Shown piece after piece: positions 9,634 through 19,469 of a stretch of DNA of 64,000 bases. The position numbers and the translations under genes are program-made. Where the stretch lies: positions 17,608,001-17,672,000 of the forward strand of contig NC_134161.1 in assembly GCF_033958435.1 (NCBI RefSeq). Direction: 5' to 3'. Source of the DNA: Carettochelys insculpta. Taxonomy: Eukaryota; Chordata; Testudines; Carettochelyidae. Within the stretch, counting starts at the first letter, position 1. Each line of letters begins with the position of its first letter. The notes under the pieces are model-generated. The model had not been told where the DNA came from, did no database searches, and worked only from the letters and a program-made list of their open reading frames with translations.

Positions 9634-11309
9634 AAGGCACGCGATCGAGCTCCTCCTTGCCTGTTTATATAAAACATGGTGGAGGTATTGTCTGTACTGA
9701 TCCCGACGACTTTGCCTTGTATGTGGTCTCGAAAGTGTTTGCAGGCGTTGAACACTGCTCTGAGCTCCAGTTCATTGATGTGTAGTGACTGTTCCGTGGG
9801 TGACCACAGTCCTTGAGTCACCTCTTCGCCCATGTGCGCTCCCCACCCTATGAGGGAGGCATCTGTGGTGAGGAAAACCGAGATTTGCGGCTGATGGAAG
9901 GGTACCCCTGTTAGCAGGTTCCTGGGGTTTACCCACCATTGCAGGGATTTGCGCACCCCGGCTGTGGGCGACACCGCCCTGTGAACGGTGTGTACTGCCG
10001 GTTTGTATACACTGGCCAGCCAGTGCTGCATGCTGCGCATGTGCAACCTGGCGTTTTGTACCACAAACGTCGCCGCTGCCATGTGGCCCAGCAGCTGCAA
10101 GCACGTCAAGACCGGCACCGTAGGGCTGAAGGTGATGACTTGCACGAGGGAACCGATGGCTCGAGAGCGAGCCTCTGGTAGGTATACTCTCGCCGTGATC
10201 GAGTTTATGCGAGCCCCTATGAACTCTATGTCCTGTGTGGGGTCTATTTTTGATTTTGCCAGATTGATAACCAGGCCAAGTGAGGAGAACGTGTTTGCTG
10301 TGACGCGTATCATGCGGAGAACCTCCCCCTTCGAGGCCCCTTTGAGCAGGCAGTCGTCCAGATACGGGAAAATAAATACCCCCTGTCTGTGCAGGTAGGC
10401 TGACACCACTGCCAAGGTCTTGGTGAAGACTCTGGGGACCGAGGAGAGGCCAAACGGTAGGACTTTGTATTGGAAGTGTTCGTTGCCTACCATGAAACGG
10501 AGAAATCGCCAGTGAGCCGGATGGATGGTTATGTGAAAATATGCGTCTTGCAAATCGAGGGCTGCGAACCAATCTCCATCGTCCAGTGCTGTAAGGATGG
10601 AGGCAATCGTGATCATCCGAAAACGTTGTTTGCGCAGATACCTGTTGAGGCCGCGAAGGTCTAAGATGGGCCTCCAGCCTCCTGTCTTTTTCTCCGTTAG
10701 GAAATACCGGGAGTAAAACCCTTTTCCTTGCAGTTGCTCCGGCACCCTTTCCACCGCCCCTATGAGCACGAGATGGGCCACCTCCTGCCTCAGCCTGGCT
10801 ACATGGGAGGCCTCCTGGAGGTGGGGCTTGGGCGGAGGTCGCGATGGTGGAAGCGACTGGAAGGGGATGGCGTACCCCGTGGCTATGATCTCCAGCACCC
10901 ATTTGTCTGTGGTGATCCTTTGCCACTGGTCGTAGAATGGTCGGAGGCGATGGTGAAATAGCCGCTTCGGATGACCTTGTGCGATGGTAGTGATGGCGCA
11001 GCCCTGGATCTGTATGTCAAACTTGTGGCCTTTGGCCCCGCCCCGAGGACGCACGGCCCTGTTGTGAGCGTCGCCTGGGAGTTCTGTACTGCTGGTGCTG
11101 CTGATGCCGCCCTTGCTCGTAACCCCTGTGATACTGGGGGCGCTGTTGCTGGTACTGGTACCGCCTTTGCTGAGGGTAGTACCTTTTCTTTGTGTATGGA
11201 GGGGTGTAAATCCCCAGGGTCCTGAGTGTGGCTCTTGAATCTTTACTGGAATGAAGGACCGAGTCAGTTGATTCAGCAAACAGCTTCTGCGAGTCGAAGG
11301 GAAGGTCAA
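9075..11309 (-). CDS. DIRS reverse transcriptase / RNase H / methylase-like polyprotein
   Basis: The frame encodes 744 residues and copies element RNA into cDNA. Residues 1-95 overlap gag in another frame and may not be translated as drawn. The RT domain covers about 170-390: KKTGGWRPILDLRGLN (208-222), LDLQDAYFH with the first catalytic Asp (D252), LPFGLSS (284-290) and the YLDD box (316-319). RNase H covers about 475-600 with all four acidic positions: TTDAS (D483), NELELR (E513), STDNTS (D540) and VKADQLSR (D591). A C-terminal segment (about 615-705) with IDLFA, AFPP and a VPTWDRQQWFP stretch resembles the DAM-like methyltransferase region known from DIRS elements. Whether it is catalytic cannot be judged by eye. 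The frame is +1 relative to gag and ends 559 bases inside the recombinase frame. It is fully open. Confidence 0.93.
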   Translation of the reverse strand: MTFPSTRRSCLLNQLTRSFIPVKIQEPHSGPWGFTPLHTQRKGTTLSKGGTSTSNSAPSITGVTSKGGISSTSSTELPGDAHNRAVRPRGGAKGHKFDIQIQGCAITTIAQGHPKRLFHHRLRPFYDQWQRITTDKWVLEIIATGYAIPFQSLPPSRPPPKPHLQEASHVARLRQEVAHLVLIGAVERVPEQLQGKGFYSRYFLTEKKTGGWRPILDLRGLNRYLRKQRFRMITIASILTALDDGDWFAALDLQDAYFHITIHPAHWRFLRFMVGNEHFQYKVLPFGLSSVPRVFTKTLAVVSAYLHRQGVFIFPYLDDCLLKGASKGEVLRMIRVTANTFSSLGLVINLAKSKIDPTQDIEFIGARINSITARVYLPEARSRAIGSLVQVITFSPTVPVLTCLQLLGHMAAATFVVQNARLHMRSMQHWLASVYKPAVHTVHRAVSPTAGVRKSLQWWVNPRNLLTGVPFHQPQISVFLTTDASLIGWGAHMGEEVTQGLWSPTEQSLHINELELRAVFNACKHFRDHIQGKVVGISTDNTSTMFYINRQGGARSRALCAEAIRLWNWCIAHDIILKASYLPGAHNVKADQLSRRFALTHEWQIRPDLLRPIFHAWGFPQIDLFATQHNKQCPRFCSRAGLGWGSLGDAFAIQWGGPLLYAFPPTVLIHKVLQKARRERARMILIVPTWDRQQWFPLLLRMSDRPPMPLPVAPDLLTQAQGSIVHPHPQSLRLQAWLIHGSAP

Positions 11310-13257
11310 CTATCTTTGCCTGCAGATCTCTCGGTATACCCGAGGTCTGGAGCCAGGACTCCCGTCGCATCACCACTGCAGTTGCTGTGGAACGTGCTGC
11401 TGTGTCCGCAACGTCCAAAGCAATCTGAACTCCCATCCTCACAGCCGCGTAGCCTTCTTGCACTATGGCCTTGAGGACCGGCTTTTTGTCCTCTGGAAGC
11501 GAGTCCATGAGGGAGGTTAACCTAGAATAGTTGTCAAAATTATGGTTCGCCAAGTGCGCTGCGTAATTTGCCATTCGCAACGTTAAAGTAGAGGAGGAGT
11601 AGACCTTTCTGCCGAACAGCTCTAGCTTCTTGGCATCTTTGTCCGTTCCCCCTGTTTTAAATTGAGATGTTTTTGATCTTTGTTGCGAGGACTCCACCAC
11701 CAAGGAGTTTGGCTGTGGGTGGCTAAACAGGAACTCCATGCCTTTCGCCGGCACGAAGTATTTCTTATCCGCTCTCTTTTGGACCGGCGGAATAGTTGCA
11801 GGGGTCTGCCATATGGTAGTGGCGGACTCTAAGATCGCTTCATCAAGCGGTATTGCTACTCTGGAGGAGGCCGGAGGTCTCAAATTTTTGAGGAGCTTAT
11901 GGTGTTTCTCTTGCACCTCTGCTGTCTGGATGCCTTGCGTGAAGGCTACCCTCTTAAACAGCTCCTGAAACTGTTTGAGATCGTCCTTAGGATGGACGTC
12001 CCCCAGGGCCGTGGCCTCGTCCGGGGAGGAGAGCGAGGAACCGCTGGGGTACGTCTCTCTGGACCCTTCCGGTTCCTGCTGGTGATGGTACACCCTCTCG
12101 CTGGAGGTTTGCGAGGGAAAATCTCGGGGTCCCATGACCAGTCCCCCCTGAGATGCTTGAGTCTCTGTCCCCGATCGCGATTGCCCTCGGGGGTACGAGG
12201 TAGTGTGTGGGGATCTTTCCCTAGTAGATTGCCGATGGTGTCCGTGCCCCGCGTGGTAGGGACGACCATGGCAGTATAGGCACTGTTCCTGGGAAGGTGA
12301 CCTCGACCATTCCCTTGGTGCGTACCCTCTGCGTCTGGGGGAGGGAGATCGTCGAGACACTGGAGAGAGCGATTTAGCATAATAGTCCAGCGGTTCAAAT
12401 CCCAGGAAGGGTGAAGGTGGTGCCAGCCATGGTGAGTCTGGTTGTAAAAATGGAGAAGGCGGCTCCGGGTAGGCTAGGGGGGACCCCTGCCTTCTGGTTG
12501 GAGTCTGCAACATAAGCGGAGGGCTGTGAGAAAGCAGCTCCACAGCCCTGTCCGGAGAGGGGCTGCAGTGCCTCCTCTTGTGAGCAGCCTTCCCCCTCCC
12601 TGGAGCAGGTAACTCCGCCCCCTGATGGGCAGGGGATCCCGGCCCCGTCGGCACCGTGCTAGGCACGCTCGAAGGCGGTGCCGCACGTGCGGTGTCCTTC
12701 TGCGCCTGCAGGCTACGTGCCTGAGCTCCCTGCACCGCCGGTTCCCTGGGGGTCGGTGCTGCTGTCTGCGGTGCCGCCGGTACCGGCGTTTGCTTAGCCG
12801 CCGCCCTGCCTGCGGTGCGGGGCGGCTGGCTGATTATCGGAGGCTGAGCCGTTTCCACGTGGCTCTCCGTGCCGCCGCCGATCAGCTGTTGCTGCGGCTG
12901 GGGGCTGCTTGCTCCTCCCGTCCCGCTCACTGTTGCTGCCGGCAGGGATCGGGCTGGAGAAACTTTCCTCCGTTTTTGCGCTGATGGAGTGAGGGAGGCA
13001 GCTTTCCTTTTAAGGGCCCCGGAGGGTCCCTCCTGCTGCAGCCGCTCCGGCACGTCTGGCTGGAGGGCCTTGTCAAGAAGCAGCATTTTGATCCGCATCT
13101 CCCTGTCCCTCCGTGCTCTGGTTGTTAATTTAGCACAGAAGGCGCATTTCTGTGCCACATGGGACTCCCCCAGGCACCTTATGCATAGACTGTGCCCATC
13201 GGACACTGGCATCGCCTCTCGGCAGGACTCACATTTTTTAAAGCCTGAAGAGGACAT
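11017..13257 (-). CDS. DIRS gag-like ORF1 protein
   Basis: The frame encodes 746 residues and is the first gene of the element, about 490 bases from the 5' end. It probably packages element RNA, by analogy with ORF1 of other DIRS elements. The N terminus has a zinc-binding-like cluster (C9xxC12, H22, C25xxC28, H33, C38xxC41), followed by a basic segment. The middle (about 80-400) is low-complexity, rich in Pro, Ser, Ala and Arg. A better-conserved block lies at about 420-640 (for example KKYFVPAKGMEFLF), which is also recognisable in the decayed copy. The C terminus is Arg/Gln/Tyr-rich and likely binds RNA. The last 293 bases overlap the RT frame. ATG context on the sense strand is caacaATGt. 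No internal stop is present. Confidence 0.88.
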   Translation of the reverse strand: MSSSGFKKCESCREAMPVSDGHSLCIRCLGESHVAQKCAFCAKLTTRARRDREMRIKMLLLDKALQPDVPERLQQEGPSGALKRKAASLTPSAQKRRKVSPARSLPAATVSGTGGASSPQPQQQLIGGGTESHVETAQPPIISQPPRTAGRAAAKQTPVPAAPQTAAPTPREPAVQGAQARSLQAQKDTARAAPPSSVPSTVPTGPGSPAHQGAELPAPGRGKAAHKRRHCSPSPDRAVELLSHSPPLMLQTPTRRQGSPLAYPEPPSPFLQPDSPWLAPPSPFLGFEPLDYYAKSLSPVSRRSPSPRRRGYAPREWSRSPSQEQCLYCHGRPYHAGHGHHRQSTRERSPHTTSYPRGQSRSGTETQASQGGLVMGPRDFPSQTSSERVYHHQQEPEGSRETYPSGSSLSSPDEATALGDVHPKDDLKQFQELFKRVAFTQGIQTAEVQEKHHKLLKNLRPPASSRVAIPLDEAILESATTIWQTPATIPPVQKRADKKYFVPAKGMEFLFSHPQPNSLVVESSQQRSKTSQFKTGGTDKDAKKLELFGRKVYSSSTLTLRMANYAAHLANHNFDNYSRLTSLMDSLPEDKKPVLKAIVQEGYAAVRMGVQIALDVADTAARSTATAVVMRRESWLQTSGIPRDLQAKIVDLPFDSQKLFAESTDSVLHSSKDSRATLRTLGIYTPPYTKKRYYPQQRRYQYQQQRPQYHRGYEQGRHQQHQQYRTPRRRSQQGRASSGRGQRPQV

Positions 13258-13429
13258 TGTTGGTGAGTCTTTGAGTTTTTAAGTGGGTACTTAGCACCTT
13301 CTTTGTGCTGTTTTCCCCGTCTGATGGCCTGCCTCAGCAGGAGGGCTGATGGCCCTAGCTCCTGGCCTCCGGCGCTTGTTACTGGGACTGGGCTGAGCTG
13401 TCCCTCTCGTAGCTTGTTTGTTGTTGTTG

Positions 13430-13444
13430 TTTTTTTTTTTTTTT
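13430..13444. repeat. T15 run in the DIRS 5' leader
   Basis: Fifteen T on the plus strand (A-run in the sense RNA), next to a (gtt)n tract, between the 5' ITR and the gag start. Confidence 0.8.
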
Positions 13445-13577
13445 ACAAAATAACAACCGGCTAACTTATAGTAGCCTAAGTAACTGAAAAACTTCAAAGA
13501 AAAAACAGATAAAGTCGTTGAATACGCTATTTGGCCTTAGCCTAGTCGGATTCCGTCTGCAGCCGACGGCGGTTAAG

Positions 13578-13744
13578 AGGAACTGGCGGGGACCGGATCG
13601 CGCACATGGCCAGGAGCGCGCAAGGGAGCGGCGCGCGCCGGCGCATGCGCGGTCCGGCAGAAACTGCTTGGAAGATCCGATCTGCGGCGCCGGGCAAGCC
13701 CGTCACCTATTGTGGAGCACCCACGGGGACACTCGAAGAAGAAA
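13578..13744 (-). repeat. 5' inverted terminal repeat of the DIRS element
   Basis: Inverted complement of 7673-7836 over about 160 bases. The outermost 43 bases (13702-13744) recur exactly, inverted, in the ICR at 7965-8007. By analogy with other DIRS elements the ITR should contain the promoter. It is CpG-rich and contains an NRF1-type palindrome. Confidence 0.9.
13641..13650. promoter_or_regulatory. NRF1-like palindrome in the 5' ITR
   Basis: GCGCATGCGC, the partner of the copy at 7764-7773. It sits about 385 bases upstream of the gag start, a plausible place for a TATA-less CpG promoter. The function is inferred from the motif only. Confidence 0.45.
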
Positions 13745-14532
13745 CAGATGTTGCACAGCTCTGTGCCAATGGTGGTTTATCAACCCTTCCACACGGCAGA
13801 TGTGAACTGCTCAACACGAGTCGTTTCCCTGCAGCCTGGGAATGAACACCACAGACTATAGGGTGATAAGGAAATGGGGCCAGAGCCCCATTTAAGTTAC
13901 ACCAGTGTGGCTGTAGTGTGACATTGCTGAAGGCAATGAGCCTGCTCTTCCTTTCACACTCATTTTACACTGCTGCAACTCCATTGGTCCAGTGAAACTG
14001 CATGAGATTCACACTGGCATGGCTGAGATTCTGGCCTGATACTTCCCCCACTTAAACCAGCTCCACTGGGTTCTGTCCTAGCAGGGGTGCAAATCACACG
14101 GAAATCGAATGTCATCAGGGTGGGACTGGCATAGCGTCACAGAACAGACCTCACCGACTTCACATGAGTTTCTCCTGATTCTCCTCCATGGGAAAGAACC
14201 ATGGCCTGGCAAGTTCCTCAGCTCATTTAAAATCAGTAAATCTCCACAATACAGAAATACTGATGACACCAGCTGAAGACTTGGCCCCGTTTTACACAGG
14301 TTAGTTATAGTTCCTCTTATTCTCATTAGCATCTTTGCACAACCATAAGGCCAAACAGACAATCAGAGATGTTACATTCTGGTGTGTCATCTTGGACAAT
14401 ACACAGGGGTGCACTGCAATCCAATTTTCCTTATTCTCCCATATGAGCACAGCTTACATAGTAATTTGTGGCCTTACAGGCACAGTGTTACTGCTAGGGC
14501 CCTCTCTCATAGCAAGCATTCTTAAGCCTTTG
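13745..14532. other. no gene recognised
   Basis: Unique-looking spacer between the DIRS element and the next hAT. Nothing is supported on either strand. Confidence 0.4.
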
Positions 14533-14540
14533 GCCTGGCA

Positions 14541-14871
14541 CAGGGGTGAGCAAACTTTTTATGTCAGGCCCCACTTTTCATCCCTGCAATTAGCAGCCCC
14601 TTCTCCAACCTGTTTGATGTCATCCAAACCAGTGGAAATTTCGAGTTATGTTCATAGGAAAAAAACAAAAACAAAAACCCTTTTCACTATGTGTAAGAAA
14701 ATATGCCTGTAGCTTGAAAAAACTTCATTAATCAGTATATAAATGTGAATACACAGACAGAAAAACAATAACATTTTTCAACATTTTTAATGAAATGGAT
14801 GAGCCTGAGACCCAGCAGCTGAATGTGCTGCACCTCCCTTACAAAACTGCCCTCCACTTTGTGCAACCCTG
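14541..14871. mobile_element. 331-bp non-autonomous hAT element with TSD
   Basis: The ends read CAGGGGTGAGCAAAC at the left and, inverted, CAGGGTTGCACAAAG at the right, typical hAT termini. The flanking 8-mers gcctggca (14533-14540) and gcctagca (14872-14879) agree at 7 of 8 positions, a good hAT target duplication. The interior is AT-rich and holds no transposase. Confidence 0.85.
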
Positions 14872-14879
14872 GCCTAGCA

Positions 14880-15312
14880 TAACTAAGCTAAAAATTTTAC
14901 AGTCTTCAGCTTGCAGGACTTGCATTCCAGCCATGTTTTACTCATACACCAAATACAAACTCATCACCTCAAAACACCTACCAATCCTATACTTCTGTAA
15001 CCCTACAAGTTAAAGCTATTTAGCACACACTGAGTATATATGAAACAGCATATGAACTGACCGTAATGCCGTATAAGGCAATGGTCAATGAATGACAAAA
15101 TGAACTCCCATGTAGCTGGGAAAGTGGTTTCAAGACTCACTTATCTTAGGATCTGGCTCTGCCTGTGCAAATCCAGGGTGAACTGCTACCAGATCAGACC
15201 TCTCCACTCACTCTCTCAGCTACCACTACCGTTTCACGCCCTCTATACAGGAGGCAACGACAACACATACTGCAAGGCAGAGGAGATTTCCTCAGATTCC
15301 ACTTACAATTTG
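14880..15312. other. no gene recognised
   Basis: AT-richer spacer between the hAT at 14541-14871 and the decayed DIRS copy. Nothing is supported. Confidence 0.4.
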
Positions 15313-15654
15313 TTCTTCTTCGAGTAGTGTCCCCATGGGTGCTCCACTCTGGGTGCTGATGCATCCTCACACCGGCGCCCAGAAAGTCTTCTATAGCCGT
15401 GGCTTCCCACACTGCTCATGCGCAGTTGCACCTCCTCATGCTATCTGGGGCACATACAGCACAGGCCTCTCAGTTCCTTCTCTACCATCCTTGGCTGCAG
15501 ACAGAGCTTCACTCTATCACTGAAAGATAAAAGAAGAGTTAGTTATTATTCTACCCTTAGTCATTCTTACCCAAGTTTTCTTTCCCTTTAAAGTTTTAAA
15601 AAAAAGTTTTAGTTAGGTTTAGTATTAGAGTTTGGTTGCTGCGTTATCTCCATG

Positions 15655-17175
15655 CTGGTCTTTCCAGGTTTCAAGCAATGCACAACATGCAGGGAAGTCA
15701 TGCTGGCCTTCAACAGCCATGTGTCTCGCATTGAGTGCCTGGCTGAGGGTCACCAAACCCAATCCCGCACCCCTTGCTCCAGGCTCACTGTGTGGCCGCA
15801 GGAGGGATTGAGCCAATAAGCTCAAGACTTACCTTTACAAAAAGTCCCTCCAACCACCAGCCCTGGAGCAGCCCTCCGCTGAAAAAACAGTATGGGAGAC
15901 CAAGGGTACAGACTACATGCATCCTTCTACCTCAGCACCCCAACTGCCAAAGCAGGTACTTCCCCAGCCTGGGCTGCACCAGTCGAAAAGGGCACCATGA
16001 TGACCCCAGCACTGTCTGAGCCAGCACAGCTCAAGCAGGCTCTTTCAGAGCTAAGCCATCAGCATTCGGTGTTTCCAACACCGTCAGCACTACTGGCACT
16101 GCCGGCTTTGGCAGCTTCTACTCCTGGACACAAGAGGTCATCAAAAACTAAGACCCCACCTTCAGTGATGGGAATGGAGCACAAGTGGCACCACTCCAAA
16201 TTTCCATGTTGCTTGCACAAGGCACTGGACTTGGCACCGTCCCACTGCTGTGCAGCACCACAGAAGGCACTGAAGTGGCACTGGGAAACCGCTTTGCCCA
16301 AGCCTGCGGCACCAGAGCACAGCTCGGTGTCCAAATGGCACCATGAAGACTCACCACCAAAGGCATACGTGGCACCACACTCAGCACCGCCCCGCTTGCC
16401 GCACAGTGTGTCCCTGGCGCCGCCTCCATCTCTGGGCATTCAGGGTTCTCACATGGCTCAGGGACCAGACCAGGAGGGGGCAGTTCCGACTGACAGAGTG
16501 TTTTTTCATCACAGCACTCCAGCACCAGGCACTCCAACTGCGAAGATGTGCCGCCAACAATGGCTTACCTACAACCGCCCTCACCATGCTTCGTGCACCA
16601 CCATCAGCATCCACAAGAGCCTGCTTCTCATTGGTCGCCTTGGCAGTCACAGTCACCTCACTCCCATGCTCTGCCAGCACTGTCCAATGCATCTAGGGAC
16701 CGCCCTGTGTCACTGCAGCCCACCACTTCAACAACATATCCCCCATTGCAGCGCTTCAAGGAAGACAACTCCCTGTCAGAGGAAGAAGACAGATCCCCAT
16801 GGCATCATTCCTCCTCTTCAGCTAATGATGCAGTGATCTTGGTCTTGCCTCCCCCATGGATGATTCACAGGCTTTTCAGGTGCTGTGTCAGTGAGCGGCC
16901 CAGGCTCAGGAGAAGGACCTGCAGGAGGTGCAGGTCAAGCAGTACAGGTTTCTCTGCACCCTGCAGCCCCCTACATCTTCCAGAACCACACTGGCTATAG
17001 ACGAGATGATAATGGACCCAGCAAATGCCATCAGGCAGATGCCAGTATCCATTCCTCCGACCAACGAGAGGACAGATAAGTAGTATTTTGTGGCCTCCAG
17101 GGACATGGAGTTTTTATTCACATATCCTCAACCAAATTCGCTGGTGGTCGATATGTTCTGTAACAAGTCCAAGTT
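15655..17175 (+). pseudogene. gag-like ORF1 remnant of the decayed DIRS
   Basis: The start is recognisable from GFKQCTTCREVM (near 15670), the counterpart of GFKKCESCREAM in the intact gag. Several of the following Cys/His positions are lost. The middle is Pro/Ser/Ala-rich with frameshifts. The end, near 17085-17165, shows YFVASRDMEFLF and PQPNSLVVD, matching YFVPAKGMEFLF and PQPNSLVVE in the intact copy. The reading frame stops at 17175, where hAT sequence begins. Confidence 0.8.
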
Positions 17176-17787
17176 TGTTTAAACCGCTCAGCAGTCAGCT
17201 GCGGCAAGGAGCCTGGCAGAGACAGCTGGCTGGCCAGGGAGCCACCCCATGTGGGCAGAAGTCTAAGCCAGCAAGAGAGCTGGAGGGAGGACAGCCAAGC
17301 CAAGACTCCCCCTGACAGACCTGCACATCCACAACAAGGAGGAGGAAGAGATGGTGGGGAGGCAGTGGCCGGGGGGAGGGAGGCTGGGGCTCAGAGGGGT
17401 TAATCCTTGGTGTGTGTGTGTGGCGGGGGCGGGGGGGAGATTGCAGCTCAAAGGGGTTAAACCCAGAGGCATGAGGGAAGGTTGGGGCTCAGAGGAATTA
17501 AGTCTGAGGGCAGGGGAGGGAGGTTGGGGTTGGGGTTGGGGTTAAGCCTGGGGATATGGGGTGGGTTTGTGGGATGGGGGAGTAAAGCCTGGGGATGGGG
17601 GTAACAACTCTTTAACTGATAAAAATTATTGTGTGTGTGTTTTTCTTAAAATAGGGGTGATAAAAAGCACAGTTTGACATTTTTTATTAAGAACTGTCTT
17701 GTCTTCATGTACATTGCTGCTCTTGAAGGACTGATTTTGTACCTGAATTTGAAAAAATGGCTCTTCTTGCTATTTTGGTGGCAGACC
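17176..17787 (+). mobile_element. minisatellite hAT element, copy 2 (5'-truncated, inside the decayed DIRS)
   Basis: It begins at tttgtttaaaccgctcagcag, equivalent to position 1852 of copy 1 (the right arm of the internal hairpin), so the left third including the 5' end is missing. The right end is complete: tttgaaaaaatggctcttct followed by ggtggcagaccctg. The internal TTAAGCCTGGGGATGG-type array lies at about 17390-17600. RT sequence of the host DIRS resumes directly after it. Confidence 0.8.
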
Positions 17788-17789
17788 CT

Positions 17790-19330
17790 GGTCTGGGTGC
17801 TATGAAGCCAGTCCCAGCAGAGTTGCAGGACAGAGGATTCTACTCCATGTACTTCCTATTTCAGAAAAAGAAGACAGATGAGTGTGAAGGCCCATTCTTG
17901 ATCTCCAGAGGCTCAACAAATATGTCCTCCATCGATGTTTCAAGATACAGACTCTCGCAACCATTATCCCAGCAGTGGATAAAGAAGACTGGCTCTCAGC
18001 TCTTGACCTACAGGCCATCTCTTTCCACAACACAATCCACCCAGGGCACAGGTGCTTTCTTTGTTTTACGGTGGGGTCCTGTCACTACCAACACGTGGTC
18101 CTTCTGTTTGGGCTCTCAACTGCACCCAAAATGTTCTCCAAGACTGGTGGTCATGGCTGTCCACCTACGATATCACAGGGTGATCATTTTCCTGTATCCG
18201 GATGACTGTCTCATAAAAGGCCCTCATTTATGGAGGCAATTTGCATGGTAAGGCTCCCCACAGACCTGGCCACTCCACATAAACTATGAGAAGTCCATAC
18301 TGTGACCTACACAATGGCTTGACTTCATTGGGGGCCACATGAACACTTCCACTGCCAGGGCCACTCTTCCTGTTCAAAGATTCCAGGCCTTGCATGACCT
18401 TATCCTGGTGGTGCAACTGTCTCCCACCTTCATGGTGCGTATGTGCCTAAAGCTCCCGGGTCACGACTGCTACTATGGTCACAGGCTCCATGGTCAAGCT
18501 GGCCAGACTGCACATGCGATGCCTCCAGTTCTGGCTGTCTACATGCTATGCCATGGTCAGGGACCCACTGTCCAAATCAGCAGCCATCCTGCCATGCTTT
18601 CTCAGCTCCCTTCAGTGGTGGACATATCTGCACAATGTTCTCACCTGGGGGCCGTTCCACCAACTGCCCCCATCTATTGTCCTTGCTACGGATGCCTTCC
18701 TAGTGGGATGGGAGGCCCATTTGTGTTGCCTTACGGTCCAGGGCAAATGGTCCTTTCCTGAGCAAGAGCCCCACATAAAGCTACTGGAGCTCAGAGTGGT
18801 CCGCTACGCTTACCTGCATTTCTAGTGGCTCCTTGCAGACAGAACTGTCAACACTGACAGACACCACCACATGCATGTATTATATCAACCATCAAGGTGG
18901 GGTTTGGTCCCCATCCCTGTGCATGGAAGCCATAAAACTGTGGACTTGGTGCCTCTAGCACCACATCACTCTGATGGCCACATTCTCCCCAGGTACAGAA
19001 CGTGACCACGAACACCCTTAGTTGCTTGTTCAGCAATCATCATGAGTGGGAGATCGGTATGGTGGCCCTCAACCATGTGTTCCAGCTTTGGGGCGAGCCA
19101 TGCACAGACCTGTTTGCAACCTGAGTCAACAGAAAGTGCCATCAGTACTGCTCCAGAGCAGGTCTGGGGAAGTGCTCCCTTGCAGATGCTTTCTCCATCA
19201 TCATGGGCATGGGATGTGCTACTTCTTTACGTGTTTCCTCCCCTTCCCTTGATTCACAAGCTTCTAGTAAAGGTCAGGCTGGATCTGGCTCACTTCATTC
19301 TGACATTCCTGGCATGGCCAAGACAAACTT
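17790..19330 (+). pseudogene. RT / RNase H remnant of the decayed DIRS
   Basis: It starts in the middle of the RT domain (ELQDRGFYSMYFL, matching QLQGKGFYSRYFL of the intact copy), so roughly the first 185 residues of the RT frame are gone. The catalytic YLDD box has become YPDD (near 18195, FLYPDDCLIKG). RNase H is traceable by ATDAFLVGWEAHL near 18690 and by NTDRHHHMHVLYQP near 18855. At least several frameshifts and stops separate these blocks. It cannot encode an active enzyme. Confidence 0.82.
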
Positions 19331-19469
19331 AGTATCCTTACTTGGACCAGCTGTCAGTGGTGACTCTGTATCCCTTTCCTCCTTGCCACAACCTTCAATC
19401 GCAGGACTTCAGCCACACCCGTCATCCCAATCCCGTCAGGTTGCATCTCCATGTGTGGCTCCTTTATGG

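Larger units (their letters stand above)
7643..13744 (-). mobile_element. full-length DIRS-type tyrosine-recombinase retrotransposon
   Basis: This is a 6.1-kb retrotransposon of the DIRS order, sense on the minus strand (5' end at 13744, 3' end at 7643). It has inverted terminal repeats of about 160 bp (13578-13737 against 7673-7836), a 3' extension, an internal complementary region at 7905-8007, and three open, overlapping frames. These are gag-like (13257-11017), reverse transcriptase/RNase H/methylase-like (11309-9075) and tyrosine recombinase (9633-8047). There are no long terminal direct repeats and no integrase or protease, as expected for this order, which integrates through a tyrosine recombinase. 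I found no obvious target duplication: the left flank reads tttggaagataa and the right flank cagatgttgc. Every frame is uninterrupted, so this copy is probably young and may be autonomous. A decayed relative lies at 15313-20920 in the opposite orientation. Confidence 0.93.

Noticed and set aside
9772..10926. Minus-strand frame of 384 codons inside the DIRS RT gene
   Set aside because: It is a shadow of the RT frame. The RT frame carries all motifs, while this one is Arg/Gly/Pro-rich without any.
12474..13282. Plus-strand frames opposite gag
   Set aside because: Arg/Cys-rich antisense shadows of the GC-rich gag gene.
15892..16836. Plus-strand frame of 314 codons
   Set aside because: It is part of the decaying Pro/Ser/Ala-rich middle of the DIRS gag remnant, in or near the old frame. 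It is not an independent gene.
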